A stretch of 64,000 nt of DNA from Marivita lacus (GTDB lineage Bacteria; Pseudomonadota; Alphaproteobacteria; Rhodobacterales; Rhodobacteraceae). Shown here piece after piece: positions 1 through 8,950 of the stretch. The stretch is from NCBI RefSeq assembly GCF_014637725.1, contig NZ_BMFC01000017.1, positions 1 to 64,000 on the forward strand, written 5' to 3'. The position numbers and the translations under genes were made by a program. Positions within the stretch are counted from its first letter, which is position 1, and each line of letters starts with the position of its first letter. The notes beneath the pieces are model-generated. The model made no database searches and had not been told where the DNA came from. It was given only the letters and a program-made list of their open reading frames with translations.

Positions 1-127
1 CATAGGCCCTGAATTCACCGAAATACTTCGTGATCGCCGCCGTCAGCGTCGTCTTGCCGTGGTCAACGTGACCAATCGTGCCAATGTTGCAGTGCGGCTT
101 GCCGCGCTCAAACTTTTCCTTGCCCAT
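1..127 (-). CDS. tuf: Elongation factor Tu, N-terminal fragment (runs off window)
   Basis: The first 42 codons of EF-Tu are present; the rest lies beyond base 1. EF-Tu is the GTPase that delivers aminoacyl-tRNA to the ribosome. The visible protein starts [16 protein letters not shown] and has the G1 P-loop GHVDHGKT at residues 19-26, which is diagnostic of the translational GTPases. The continuation KYFGEFRAY is typical of alphaproteobacterial EF-Tu. Position 13 is Cys where I would expect Val, a minor oddity. Whether this is tufA or tufB cannot be told from the window. Confidence 0.96.
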   Translation of the reverse strand, partial: MGKEKFERGKPHCNIGTIGHVDHGKTTLTAAITKYFGEFRAY

Positions 128-266
128 CTCTTCAGACGCCTCGTGACTTGGGGGGTCCACCCGACCCGGTTTTCATCGCGGGCGATCTATGCGGAGAAAA
201 CGAGAAAATCAAGCCCAAACGAACCACCGCAGGCCGCGCCAATCCGGTGAACCGACTGCGGCGTCT

Positions 267-872
267 TCAGCGTGTCACGGCGCCGGGAGCGTCCAGCGCA
301 ACCGGGGCCGTCATCGCTTGTTCAGGCCCGGATTGATCCACGTCCCTCGCCGCATCCGGGCTGCCCGAAAACCAGCCATCGCTCTCTTGCATTTCGCGCA
401 GCCACACCTCGATCAGGCGGGCCGCCTCTTCGGCAAGACCGGTCAGTTGTTCTTCGCGGTTCTTCGAGATCCGCGATTCAAAGACCTTGATCACGTGGAT
501 TTGCTTGGGTTCGGGATTCATCTTGGACTGCACCGCGTCGTCCCAGACCGTCACGTTCAACGCCAGCGCCGATTTGCCGGGGATGATGGGCGGCGGCAGC
601 GAATAGGCTTCGACGCTCACACCGAGATGGTAATACTTGTCGCCCTCGAACCTGCCAAACCGGTCGTCCAGCGCCTTCGTGACCGCAGTGATCCATTCCT
701 CCTGCGTGGCGTCGCGCGACACCAGAAGCTTTTGCAGGTTGGGTGCGACAACGCCGATATGGGCGATGCTGAAATCGCCCAGAGGTTCCGTCGGCTCCGC
801 CAGGTCGCGGGTGGAACTGCCGCATGCGGCAAGCGCTGCAAGCAATGGCAAGGCAACAAGAAAGCGGCGCAT
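267..872 (-). CDS. Predicted outer-membrane or periplasmic lipoprotein of unknown function
   Basis: About 201 residues starting MRRFLVALPLL. The start at 872 is preferred over the upstream ATG at 893 because it puts a short basic N-terminus and hydrophobic core directly before the lipobox LAAC, so Cys17 would be lipidated. The mature part is soluble, with no obvious enzyme motif. A region around residues 55-135 has alternating hydrophobic stretches (YHLGVSVEAYSLP, ALALNVTVWDD) that look like beta strands, and the C-terminus is acidic and Ala-rich. It is transcribed towards tuf with a 139-bp gap. I do not recognise the family. Confidence 0.7.
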   Translation of the reverse strand: MRRFLVALPLLAALAACGSSTRDLAEPTEPLGDFSIAHIGVVAPNLQKLLVSRDATQEEWITAVTKALDDRFGRFEGDKYYHLGVSVEAYSLPPPIIPGKSALALNVTVWDDAVQSKMNPEPKQIHVIKVFESRISKNREEQLTGLAEEAARLIEVWLREMQESDGWFSGSPDAARDVDQSGPEQAMTAPVALDAPGAVTR

Positions 873-976
873 CGCGTCCCCCGGAAATGTCATTCCGCCC
901 TTCTAGCCCAGCACGTCAGGCGGTGCAACGCGCCCACACTGGCGACCTGTCCTGCGCGCGCTAACTTCCTCGTGAG

Positions 977-2359
977 ATGACAGAGATTTCGAACCCCACG
1001 AAGATGCCCACTGCGCCAGCCCTGCCGGTGCGGGCTGCACTTGTTCGCGAGCCGTTAAACGTTCTGCAAAGCTGGCAGGCCTCGCGGCAAAACCTGCTGA
1101 CGATCATCCCCGAAGCGTCGACCCGTCAGGCCATTGTTTCAGGGCGCACCGGGACGCGATGGCACATGCTGACCGACCCGGCGGCGATCCGGCACGTTCT
1201 GCTGGAAAATGTCGATAATTATCCCAAATCCATCGTCACAAAGAACCTGCTGCGCCCCGCCATCGGCGACTCGCTGTTCATTGCAGAGGGCAAGCACTGG
1301 CGCTGGCAAAGGCGCACCGCCGCCCCCGCCTTTTCGCACCGCAACGTCGCGGCCCTTGCGCCCGTGATGACCCGCGCGGCAGAGCGGTCTGCGGATCGCA
1401 TGGCACAGGTCGGCAACCGCGCGGTCAACCTGCTGGACGAGATGATCACCGCCACCTTCGACGTCATCTCGGACGTGACGTTTTCCGGCGACACCGGCTT
1501 CGACCGCACGGCCGTTCAGCGGGCAATCGACCTTTATATCTCGGACGCGGGCAAGGTATCGCTCTTCGACGTGCTGGGCCTGCCCGACTGGATTCCGCGC
1601 CCCGGCCGCAACCTTGCCGGCAATGGCATGGGCGACATGAAAGCCGCGGCCGATGCCGTGATCGATACCCGTCAGTCCAAGGGCAGGCAGACCCCGCCGG
1701 ACCTGCTCGACCTGCTGCTTGAGAGCGAAGACCCCAAGACAGGCCGTCGCATGAGCACCGAGGAGATCCGCGACAACCTCCTGACCTTCATCGTCGCAGG
1801 CCACGAGACCACAGCGCTGACCCTCGCATGGTCGCTTTACCTCTGCGCCTTCGACCCCGCCGTTCAGGATCGAGCCCGTCTCGAGGCGCACTCCGTTCTG
1901 CAAGGCCGCGCCGCCACCGCCGACGACCTGTCCCGCCTGCCTTATATCCGGCAGATCATCGACGAGGCGCTGCGCCTCTATCCGCCTGCCGCCATCGTGT
2001 CGCGCACAGCGCTTGCTCAAGACACGCTCTGTGGCACGCCCATCCGTCCCGGCGACACCGTGATCATCCCGATCTACGCGCTGCACCGGTCCCACCTGCT
2101 TTGGGACGATCCCGACCGTTTCGACCCCGACCGCTGGGCACATGGCGCGAAACCCGACCGCTACGCCTATCTGCCCTTTGGCGACGGTCCCCGCATCTGC
2201 ATCGGCGCCAGTTTTGCACTGCAGGAGGCCGTCATCATCCTGGCAACCCTGTTAGGGCGATTCCGTTTCAGATCGGTTAAGGGCGTCGACCCGGATCCGG
2301 TGATGATCATCACCCTGCGCCCCGAGGGCGGCGTCTGGCTCGAGGTCGACCCGCTCTAG
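977..2359 (+). CDS. Cytochrome P450 monooxygenase
   Basis: A full-length P450 of 460 residues. The I-helix oxygen-binding motif AGHETT lies near residue 275, the K-helix ExxR is EALR, and the haem-thiolate loop is FGDGPRICIG with the ligand Cys408. There is no membrane anchor and no fused reductase domain, so it needs separate redox partners; none is adjacent. The substrate cannot be inferred. Its sequence style (K-helix followed by LYPPAAIVSRTA) resembles the CYP4/CYP102-like group more than the CYP101 group. It converges on the FAD oxidoreductase gene, the two stop codons overlapping within a palindromic TCTAGA at 2355-2360. Confidence 0.93.
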   Translation: MTEISNPTKMPTAPALPVRAALVREPLNVLQSWQASRQNLLTIIPEASTRQAIVSGRTGTRWHMLTDPAAIRHVLLENVDNYPKSIVTKNLLRPAIGDSLFIAEGKHWRWQRRTAAPAFSHRNVAALAPVMTRAAERSADRMAQVGNRAVNLLDEMITATFDVISDVTFSGDTGFDRTAVQRAIDLYISDAGKVSLFDVLGLPDWIPRPGRNLAGNGMGDMKAAADAVIDTRQSKGRQTPPDLLDLLLESEDPKTGRRMSTEEIRDNLLTFIVAGHETTALTLAWSLYLCAFDPAVQDRARLEAHSVLQGRAATADDLSRLPYIRQIIDEALRLYPPAAIVSRTALAQDTLCGTPIRPGDTVIIPIYALHRSHLLWDDPDRFDPDRWAHGAKPDRYAYLPFGDGPRICIGASFALQEAVIILATLLGRFRFRSVKGVDPDPVMIITLRPEGGVWLEVDPL

Positions 2360-3555
2360 ATCACCGCTTTCTCGACCTGCGGCGCGCTGCTCGAAAGCCG
2401 ATCATATCCGAACCCGCTCAGATCAAGCGTTTCATATCCACCAGAACACAGCCACTCAGCCAGCCCGCGCCCCATCGCCGGGGCCTGCTGCAAGCCGTGC
2501 CCGGAAAACCCGTTGATGAACAGAAAGTTGCGCACATCCGGATGCGGCCCCAGCACCGCGTTGTGATCAAACACGTTCATCTCGTAATGCCCGACCCAGC
2601 TATGGGTCAGCTTGATCGCCTCGAACTGCGGAATCCGTGCCGCCAGCAAGGGCCAGACTTCGGCCTCCCACAGCCCATGATCCATCTCGAAATCGTCGAA
2701 ATCCACCGCCGGATCATCTCCGAAATGTCCGCCCGCCTGATAGGTGCCGCCGCCGTTCTCGCGCACATGCAGACCCGACGGATCAATCGTCAGCGGCAAG
2801 TCGCGGTCCAGCGGTGCCTCGGCCTTGAACACCCAGGACATGCGCTTGCGCGGCTCTACCGGCAGGTCGATCCCGGCCATTGCCGCCACGTGCCCGGCCC
2901 GCGGTCCGGCCGCGTTGATCACATGCCCGCAGGCGATCCGCGCGCCGCTTGCCAAAGCGACCGACCGGACGGAACCGCCCGCCACATCCATGCCGACAAC
3001 CTCGTCCTCGACGTACTCCGCACCGCGTTCAATCGCCTGCCGCCGCATCCATTCAAAGACCGCCATGCTGTCGAAATAACCTTCGCCCCGCGTGTTGATC
3101 GACCCAAGCACGATGTCGTCCAGCGCGTAGAACGGATAAAGCTTGTGGATCTGCTCGGGCGTCAAAAGCCGCGTCGCGGCCCCTGCGGCCACCTGCACCG
3201 CAGCCCGATCGCGCAGATCATCGGCAAAACCGTCGGTGTCCGCCAGATAAAGATAGCCGAAACTCCGGATCCCCAGCTGCGGCACGCGCGTGTCGCCGCC
3301 CATGAATGCGCGCAGGTTGGTGATGAACTCCGCCCCGAACTGGCTGATCTTCACGTTCAATTCGGTCGAGAATTGCTGCCGGATGCACGAGGTCGAGGTG
3401 GCCGTGGCCGACCGCTCGAAACTCATGTCACGATCCAAGACAAGGATACGCCCATCAAAGCCGAGATCGGTCAGGAACCACGCAACCGCAGACCCCATGA
3501 TCGCCCCACCGACGATCACGACATCATAGCTGTCCCGCTCCGGCATGGCGCCCAT
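2356..3555 (-). CDS. FAD-dependent oxidoreductase of the DAO (D-amino acid/glycine oxidase) family
   Basis: 399 residues. The N-terminal Rossmann dinucleotide motif is VVIVGGAIMGSAVAWFL at about residues 12-28, followed by an acidic residue at the end of the second strand (VLDRD) that would bind the FAD ribose. The C-terminal NGFSGHGLQQAPAMG is the typical DAO-fold closing motif. The family oxidises amines such as glycine, sarcosine, D-amino acids or dimethylglycine. ATG at 3546 (MPERDSYDV) is an equally good start. It is 3 bp downstream of the aminotransferase gene and probably cotranscribed, suggesting shared D-amino-acid or amine catabolism, but the substrate is not determined by the sequence. 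Confidence 0.88.
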   Translation of the reverse strand: MGAMPERDSYDVVIVGGAIMGSAVAWFLTDLGFDGRILVLDRDMSFERSATATSTSCIRQQFSTELNVKISQFGAEFITNLRAFMGGDTRVPQLGIRSFGYLYLADTDGFADDLRDRAAVQVAAGAATRLLTPEQIHKLYPFYALDDIVLGSINTRGEGYFDSMAVFEWMRRQAIERGAEYVEDEVVGMDVAGGSVRSVALASGARIACGHVINAAGPRAGHVAAMAGIDLPVEPRKRMSWVFKAEAPLDRDLPLTIDPSGLHVRENGGGTYQAGGHFGDDPAVDFDDFEMDHGLWEAEVWPLLAARIPQFEAIKLTHSWVGHYEMNVFDHNAVLGPHPDVRNFLFINGFSGHGLQQAPAMGRGLAEWLCSGGYETLDLSGFGYDRLSSSAPQVEKAVI

Positions 3556-3558
3556 GGA

Positions 3559-4422
3559 TCAGATCGCGGCCTTGCGGCTTTCGTCGAGGTAGATCTCGCG
3601 CAGACGCGCCGTGCGCGCGCCGGGTGTGCCATCGCCTAGGGCCACACCGTCGATCTCGACCACCGGCATCACGAAGGACGACGCCGAGGTGATGAAGGCC
3701 TCATCCGCCTTTTTTGCCTCGTCGATGGTGAAATTGCGTTCCTCCACCTGCATCTGCGCCTCTTTGGCGAAGCGCAGCACGGCGGCGCGGGTGATCCCGT
3801 GCAGGATGTCATTCGACAAGGCGCGGGTGACGATGGTGTTGCCGGTAATGATATAGGCATTGTTGCTGGTGCCCTCGGTCACATGCCCGTCCTGCACCAT
3901 CCACGCATCATCGGCACCCGCCTTCTTGGCCATCATCTTGCCCATCGACGGGTAGAGCAATTGCACCGTCTTGATGTCGCGCCGTCCCCAGCGCACGTCC
4001 TCGATGGAAATGACCTTCATGCCCACCTTGGCCGCCGGACTGTCCGCCAATCCCGGCTTGTTCTGCGTGAACAGCACCACGGTCGGTTCCGTCGTTTCAG
4101 GATCGGGAAAGACGAAATCCCGGTCGCCGGGAGCACCGCGCGTGATCTGCAGATAGACCAAGCCGTCCTCGATCCCGTTCACCTTGACCAACTCACGATG
4201 GATCTCCAGCAGGTCACCGAACACCGCCGGCTTCTTGATGTCGAGCTCGTTCAGAGACCGCTCCAACCGCCTGGCATGGCCCGCGAAATCAATGAGCTTG
4301 CCGCCCAGCACGCTCGTCACCTCGTAGACCCCGTCCGCCATCAGGAACGCCCGGTCGAAGATCGACACTTTCGCCTCATCTTCGGGCAGGTAGTCTCCGT
4401 TCACATACACGGTGCGGGTCAT
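3559..4422 (-). CDS. D-amino-acid (D-alanine type) aminotransferase, PLP fold type IV
   Basis: 287 residues, the normal length for the class IV aminotransferases (D-alanine aminotransferase, BCAT, ADC lyase). The catalytic PLP lysine is in DIKTVQLLYPSMGK, and the PLP-phosphate loop VTEGTSNNAYI is intact. The pattern RWGRRDIKTVQLL fits D-amino-acid aminotransferase better than branched-chain aminotransferase. Reaction: D-alanine + 2-oxoglutarate to pyruvate + D-glutamate, and similar exchanges. It sits just before the DAO-family oxidoreductase and on the same strand as dgcA/dgcN, consistent with D-amino acids being funnelled into D-glutamate, which dgcN/dgcA could consume. That link is inferred from proximity. 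Confidence 0.88.
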   Translation of the reverse strand: MTRTVYVNGDYLPEDEAKVSIFDRAFLMADGVYEVTSVLGGKLIDFAGHARRLERSLNELDIKKPAVFGDLLEIHRELVKVNGIEDGLVYLQITRGAPGDRDFVFPDPETTEPTVVLFTQNKPGLADSPAAKVGMKVISIEDVRWGRRDIKTVQLLYPSMGKMMAKKAGADDAWMVQDGHVTEGTSNNAYIITGNTIVTRALSNDILHGITRAAVLRFAKEAQMQVEERNFTIDEAKKADEAFITSASSFVMPVVEIDGVALGDGTPGARTARLREIYLDESRKAAI

Positions 4423-4596
4423 GGGGTGGTCCTTCCGAAAGCAATTTCATGCAAGCCTGTGTCGATCCGGTTTAGCGGCGCGCGGCAGCGACTTTCAAGG
4501 TATTTCGCATATGCTGCCGACAGCGCGCAAAAAAGTCATTGACCGCGCCGCGCTCCAGACCTCCCATAGGTCGGACAGCACAGACAAAGACCCTGA

Positions 4597-5604
4597 ATGC
4601 AAAGAGCTCCCGAACTTTCCGCCTATATCCGCGACGCCTTGCAATCGGGCCAATCGAAAGACGACATCGCCAAGGCGCTGCGCGCGGCCGACTGGACCGA
4701 GACCGAGATCGACGCCGCCCTGGCAGGCTGGCTGCATCAGGATGGCAAGCAGGCCGTACCGCGCCCGATGCGATCCACCGCGGCGCGCGATGCGCTGTTC
4801 TACAGCCTGCTCTTTGTGGTATTCGGCATGGTTGTCGGCAGCACGCTCATCCTCCTGTTTGCACAGATCAACATCTGGCTGCCCGAACCCGGCGAGCCTG
4901 CGGCCTACGGGCGACTGTCCGGACTGCGCTGGTCGATGGCTGCTCTGATTGTGTTTGTGCCGGTGTTCTGGGCTCTTGACCGCAAAGACCGACAAGCCAC
5001 AGCCGCAGATCCCGCGCGCATGCATGGTGCCGTCCGCCGCTGGCTGTCCGCGCTGGCGATGCTGGCGGCGGCGATCACGCTTTTGGGTGACGCACTCAAC
5101 CTGATCTACACTTGGCTGGACGGCCAGATCACCCTGCGCTTTCTGGTCAAATCCGCGATCGTGGCGCTGATTGCGGGGGTGGTTCTGGCCTATTTCCGCG
5201 AAACCCGCACCTTACCATCAGCGGCAATCCCACTTCCGGCGGGCTGGGTTCTGATCGGCGTGGCAGCCCTGTCTCTCGGTCTGACCTTTCGGCTTGTGGG
5301 CGGCCCGGCACAGGGCCAGATGGAACAGCGCGACCAGTGGCGGATGGCAGACCTGCGCATGCTGGCCAATGACGTCACCCAATGCCCCGAAATCGACCGC
5401 GCGAATCTGCCAGACACGCTCGACCCGATGATCTGCGCCCGCAATCCGGCGCGGCTTACTGGCTTTGCCCGCGAGATCACATATGACAGGACCTCGGCAA
5501 CCGCGTTTTCGCTGTGTGTCCAGATCGAATATCCCTCCGCCGTGGACAGCTACGATGTGCGCCTCGACGCAAACACAGCCTGCATCGACCGGCGAACCGA
5601 TTAG
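4597..5604 (+). CDS. Four- to five-TM membrane protein with an N-terminal helical segment (DUF5671-like)
   Basis: 335 residues. Residues 1-45 form a predicted helical region ending ALRAADWTETEIDAALAGW, a pattern of small UBA/SHOCT-like helices often fused to membrane domains. Hydrophobic segments follow near residues 68-92 (FYSLLFVVFGMVVGSTLILLF), 108-128, 145-168, 185-202 and 212-230. The C-terminal hundred residues are probably periplasmic and contain three cysteines (TQCPEID, MICARNP, FSLCVQI). It resembles proteins annotated DUF5671. Function unknown. It converges on dgcA with only 3 bp between the genes. Confidence 0.75.
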   Translation: MQRAPELSAYIRDALQSGQSKDDIAKALRAADWTETEIDAALAGWLHQDGKQAVPRPMRSTAARDALFYSLLFVVFGMVVGSTLILLFAQINIWLPEPGEPAAYGRLSGLRWSMAALIVFVPVFWALDRKDRQATAADPARMHGAVRRWLSALAMLAAAITLLGDALNLIYTWLDGQITLRFLVKSAIVALIAGVVLAYFRETRTLPSAAIPLPAGWVLIGVAALSLGLTFRLVGGPAQGQMEQRDQWRMADLRMLANDVTQCPEIDRANLPDTLDPMICARNPARLTGFAREITYDRTSATAFSLCVQIEYPSAVDSYDVRLDANTACIDRRTD

Positions 5605-5607
5605 GCC

Positions 5608-6570
5608 TCACCCCCAGAGCAACGCGTCGGACGGGTGCACCCCGGCCTCATCGAAAAGCAGCCAATGCGCGCGGTCCGCAGCCAGCAGAAGCGGACCGTC
5701 AAGATCCGTGATCGCCGCCCCCTGCGCCACCAGCACCGCCGGGGCCATCGCAAGCGACGACCCGACCATGCAGCCGACCATCACGTCATAGCCCTCGGCG
5801 CGGGCTGCATCGCGCAACTTGAGCGCTTCGGTCAGCCCCCCGGTCTTGTCGAGCTTGATATTTACCATGTCATACTTGCCCGTGAGCTTGGGCAACGACC
5901 GACGGTCATGACAGCTTTCATCGGCACAGAGCGGCACAGGCCGGTCCACACCCAAGAGCGCGTCATCCTCACCGGCGGGCAAGGGCTGCTCGACAAGCGT
6001 CACACCCAGCCGCAAAAGATGCGGTGCCAGATCGGCATAGACCTCGGCAGACCAGCCTTCATTGGCATCCACGATGATCCGCGCCTCGGGCGCGCCCGCG
6101 CGCACCGCTTCCAGTCGCGGCATGTCATCGGGCGTGCCCAGCTTGATCTTGAGCAAGGGCCGATGGGCATGTTTCGCCGCCTGCGCCTGCATCGCCTCGG
6201 GCGTGTCGAGCGACAGGGTATACGCCGTCACCTCGGGCCCCGGCGCAGGCAGCCCTGCCAGCTCCCACACCCGGCACCCGGCCTGCTTGGCCTCGAGATC
6301 CCAAAGCGCGCAATCCACTGCATTCCGCGCCGCCCCGGCGGGCAGGGCCTCCTGCAACGCCAAACGGTCGATCCCCTCGGGCAAGGACCGGATCTGCGCC
6401 TCGACACTCTCCAATGTCTCGTCATAGCGCGCATAGGGCACACATTCGCCCCAGCCGGTCACGCCCTCCCGCGTCACGCGCACGGTCAACACCTTTGCCT
6501 CGGTCCGGCTGCCGCGCGAGATCGTAAAGACCTGCGCCAGCCGGAACACATCGTGCGTCACCTCGATCAT
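5608..6570 (-). CDS. dgcA: N-acetyl-D-glutamate racemase / dipeptide epimerase (enolase superfamily)
   Basis: 320 residues starting MIEVTHDVFR. The start at 6570 is chosen because family homology begins here; the longer reading frame upstream runs through dgcN's last codons in another frame. Enolase-superfamily catalytic residues are visible: KxK at 141-143, metal ligands D168 (VDAN), E194 (VEQP) and D217 (CADES), and a second-side lysine K239 (NIKLDKTGG). On its own this would be called an L-Ala-D/L-Glu epimerase. Next to a DUF1611 gene it fits DgcA, which racemises N-acetyl-D-glutamate to the L form in the D-glutamate pathway described in marine bacteria. The 24-bp dispersed repeat lies just upstream of its ribosome-binding region. 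Confidence 0.85.
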   Translation of the reverse strand: MIEVTHDVFRLAQVFTISRGSRTEAKVLTVRVTREGVTGWGECVPYARYDETLESVEAQIRSLPEGIDRLALQEALPAGAARNAVDCALWDLEAKQAGCRVWELAGLPAPGPEVTAYTLSLDTPEAMQAQAAKHAHRPLLKIKLGTPDDMPRLEAVRAGAPEARIIVDANEGWSAEVYADLAPHLLRLGVTLVEQPLPAGEDDALLGVDRPVPLCADESCHDRRSLPKLTGKYDMVNIKLDKTGGLTEALKLRDAARAEGYDVMVGCMVGSSLAMAPAVLVAQGAAITDLDGPLLLAADRAHWLLFDEAGVHPSDALLWG

Positions 6571-6583
6571 GTGCACTTCCCCT

Positions 6584-6607
6584 GCTTCTTCTTTTTCCAA
6601 ATATGCC
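6584..6607 (-). repeat. Dispersed GGCATATTTGG repeat, copy A
   Basis: On the minus strand this reads GGCATATTTGG then AAAAAGAAGAAGC. It lies 37 nt after the dgcN stop and ends 13 nt before the dgcA ATG, so it is in the sense orientation within the presumed dgcN-dgcA message. Near-identical copies occur at 12706, 12898 and 50847, and a degenerate one at 35773. Confidence 0.85.
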
Positions 6608-6643
6608 AAAGCCACATGGCCAAGGGCGCATCGCTCGTGATGG

Positions 6644-7645
6644 TCAGAGCGCTGCCAAAGCCTCGGCCAAGCGGTCCGCCCCGTGCCGGAACGGATCGAC
6701 GGCGGGAAGTCCCATCCGGTCCTCCAGTTCCTTGAGATAGGCCACAGCCTCGGCCTGACCCATATGCTGGGTGTTGATCGAAATCCCCGCCACCACGCAA
6801 TCCGGATTGGCGATCCGCGCCAAAGGCAGCGCCGTGTCGCGCAGCGCCTCCAGCGAGGGCAGGTCATAGCCCGGCAGGCCACGCATATGCGTCCGCGTCG
6901 GTTCGTGGCACAGGATCAGCGCGTCGGGCTGCCCGCCATGGATCAGCGCCAGCGTCACGCCGGAAAAGGACACGTGGTAAAGGCTCCCCTGCCCCTCGAT
7001 CACGTCCCAATGGTCGGCATCATTGTCGGGCGTCAGCCATTCGATGGACCCGGCCATGAAATCCGCCACAACCGCATCGAGCGGCACGCCATCCCCGGTG
7101 ATCAGGATGCCGGTCTGCCCGGTGGCGCGGAACGTGCTCTTCATCCCCATGGCGCGCATGGACTTGTCCAGCGCCAGCCCGGTATACATCTTGCCCACCG
7201 AACAATCGGTGCCGACGCCCAGAACCCGCTTGCCCGACCGCTTCACTCCGTCCGCGATGGGATACTCGACCTCGGGCACCCGCACATCATGCAAGCTGCG
7301 TCCCGTGGCCTGGGCCACGGCCACCAGATCGGGCTCGTCACGCAACAGGTTGTGGAGCCCGGAGGCCAGGTCGAACCCCTCTTCCAGCGCCATCACCAGC
7401 ACCTTCTTCCACGCCTGGCTGATCTTGCCGCCGCGGTTGGCAACTCCGACAACGAGCGTTTCCGCACCAGCCGCGCGGGCTTCGGCGAGGGTCATGTCCG
7501 TGAGACCCAGATCGGCCTTGCAGCCCTCCATGCGGAACTGGCCCACGCAATTCCCGGGCCGCCAGTCCTTGATCCCCTGCGCCACCTTGGCGGCAAGACC
7601 ATCCGGCGCATCGCCCAGAAACAAAAGATAAGGTGTCTTGATCAT
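6644..7645 (-). CDS. dgcN: D-glutamate N-acetyltransferase (DUF1611 family)
   Basis: 333 residues starting MIKTPYLLFLGDAPDG. The ATG at 7645 is preferred because upstream sequence has no family character. A P-loop GVGTDCSVGKMYT (about residues 143-155) places it in the DUF1611 P-loop family. DgcN has been described in marine proteobacteria as acetylating D-glutamate before DgcA racemises it, giving N-acetyl-L-glutamate, which enters arginine or glutamate metabolism. Adjacency to dgcA on the same strand (73-bp spacer) supports that role. No DgcR-type regulator is adjacent. Before the D-glutamate work such proteins were called only NAD-dependent epimerase/dehydratase or DUF1611. Confidence 0.82.
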   Translation of the reverse strand: MIKTPYLLFLGDAPDGLAAKVAQGIKDWRPGNCVGQFRMEGCKADLGLTDMTLAEARAAGAETLVVGVANRGGKISQAWKKVLVMALEEGFDLASGLHNLLRDEPDLVAVAQATGRSLHDVRVPEVEYPIADGVKRSGKRVLGVGTDCSVGKMYTGLALDKSMRAMGMKSTFRATGQTGILITGDGVPLDAVVADFMAGSIEWLTPDNDADHWDVIEGQGSLYHVSFSGVTLALIHGGQPDALILCHEPTRTHMRGLPGYDLPSLEALRDTALPLARIANPDCVVAGISINTQHMGQAEAVAYLKELEDRMGLPAVDPFRHGADRLAEALAAL

Positions 7646-7904
7646 CGTCGCCCCCTGACATGCGGTATGAGTACAGGAAGAATGACAGTGCCAAGCATCA
7701 ATTGCATCGCCTCCAGCACCGGAATCAACGCCACTTGCACAAAATTTCTTCTCAATCAGGCCACTTCTTCGCAGAATCTTGCGCAGCCAGACATCGCTGC
7801 ACGGCAGCAACAATGCCGCAGGTGCGAAATGCACTTGCAGAAATCCGCGTAATTTCATAACCCAACAGAGACTTCAAACGAAATATCCTTACCAAGAGGC
7901 GCCC

Positions 7905-8867
7905 ATGTCCTTCCGCATCCAGCCCACGCCCCCCGCCCGTCCGAACCGCTGCCAACTCTTCGGCCCCGGCTCGCGCCCGGCGATCTTCGAAAAGATGGCC
8001 AGATCGGATGCGGACGTGATCAACCTCGATCTCGAAGACAGCGTCGCACCTTCGGACAAGGACAGCGCGCGCGAGAACATCATTCAGGCGATCGGTGACA
8101 TCGACTGGGGCGACAAGACGCTCAGCGTGCGGATCAACAGTCTGGATACTCCGTTCTGGTACCGTGACGTGGTGGACCTGCTGGAACGCGCGCCCGACCG
8201 GCTGGACCAGATCATGATCCCAAAGGTGGGCTGCGGGGCCGATCTCTATGCGGTGGATGCGCTGGTCAGCGCGGTCGAGGCCGCCAAGGGCCGGACAAAG
8301 CGGCTTGGCTTCGAGGTCATCATCGAATCCGCCGCTGGCATCACCCATGTCGAGGAGATCGCCGCCGCCTCGCCGCGCCTGCAGGCGATGAGTCTCGGGG
8401 CCGCGGATTTCGCCGCTTCCATGGGGATGCAGACAACCGGCATCGGCGGCACGCAGGCCAATTACTACATGCTGCACGAAGGGGCGAAACACTGGTCCGA
8501 TCCGTGGCACTGGGCACAGACCGCCATCGTCGCCGCCTGCCGCACCCATGGCGTGCTGCCCGTGGATGGCCCATTCGGTGATTTCTCGGATGACGAGGGC
8601 TTCCGTGCGCAGGCGCTGCGGTCGGCCACGCTGGGCATGGTGGGCAAATGGGCGATCCACCCCAAACAGGTGGCGCTCGCCAACGAAGTCTTCACCCCGA
8701 CCGAAGCTGCGGTAACCGAAGCCCGCGAAATCCTTGCCGCGATGGAAGAGGCCAAGGCCAAGGGCGAAGGCGCGACGGTCTACAAGGGCCGCCTCGTGGA
8801 CATCGCCTCGATCAAGCAGGCCGAGGTGATTGTGCGCCAATCGGAGATGATCGCGCCCAAGGGCTGA
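7905..8867 (+). CDS. mcl1: L-malyl-CoA / beta-methylmalyl-CoA lyase
   Basis: 320 residues, nearly the length of the characterised Rhodobacter enzyme, and strongly reminiscent of it throughout (MSFRIQPTPPARPNRCQLFG at the start; SLGAADFAASMGMQTTGIGG in the centre). It cleaves L-malyl-CoA and beta-methylmalyl-CoA to acetyl- or propionyl-CoA and glyoxylate, as in the ethylmalonyl-CoA pathway for acetate assimilation. The acidic cluster LDLEDSV at 41-47 and FEVIIESAAG supply the Mg and CoA-site carboxylates of the CitE-like TIM barrel. It is divergent from dgcN across a 259-bp AT-richer region that presumably holds both promoters. Confidence 0.93.
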   Translation: MSFRIQPTPPARPNRCQLFGPGSRPAIFEKMARSDADVINLDLEDSVAPSDKDSARENIIQAIGDIDWGDKTLSVRINSLDTPFWYRDVVDLLERAPDRLDQIMIPKVGCGADLYAVDALVSAVEAAKGRTKRLGFEVIIESAAGITHVEEIAAASPRLQAMSLGAADFAASMGMQTTGIGGTQANYYMLHEGAKHWSDPWHWAQTAIVAACRTHGVLPVDGPFGDFSDDEGFRAQALRSATLGMVGKWAIHPKQVALANEVFTPTEAAVTEAREILAAMEEAKAKGEGATVYKGRLVDIASIKQAEVIVRQSEMIAPKG

Positions 8868-8905
8868 CCTCCTTGCGCTTCATCACACAATGACATCAAA
8901 AGCAA

Positions 8906-8938
8906 ACCGCCCCTGCGCCTGAAACAGCGCGGGGCGGT
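8906..8938 (-). terminator. Hairpin with T-rich tail on the minus strand, between converging mcl1 and the transglycosylase gene
   Basis: Arms ACCGCCCC and GGGGCGGT extend through GCGC/GCGC, with one bulged T, around an 8-nt loop. On the minus strand the stem is followed by TTTGCTTTT, so it best fits a terminator for the leftward transglycosylase transcript. Confidence 0.6.
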
Positions 8939-8950
8939 CGTCGCCAACTG

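Noticed and set aside
2497-3639. Plus-strand ORF of 380 codons
   Set aside because: Antisense to the FAD oxidoreductase, which has an intact Rossmann motif and ending.
7646-7904. RamB/PccR-type TTTGCAAA operator in the mcl1 upstream region
   Set aside because: TTGCA words occur (near 7735 and 7830), but no pair with the expected symmetry and spacing was found.
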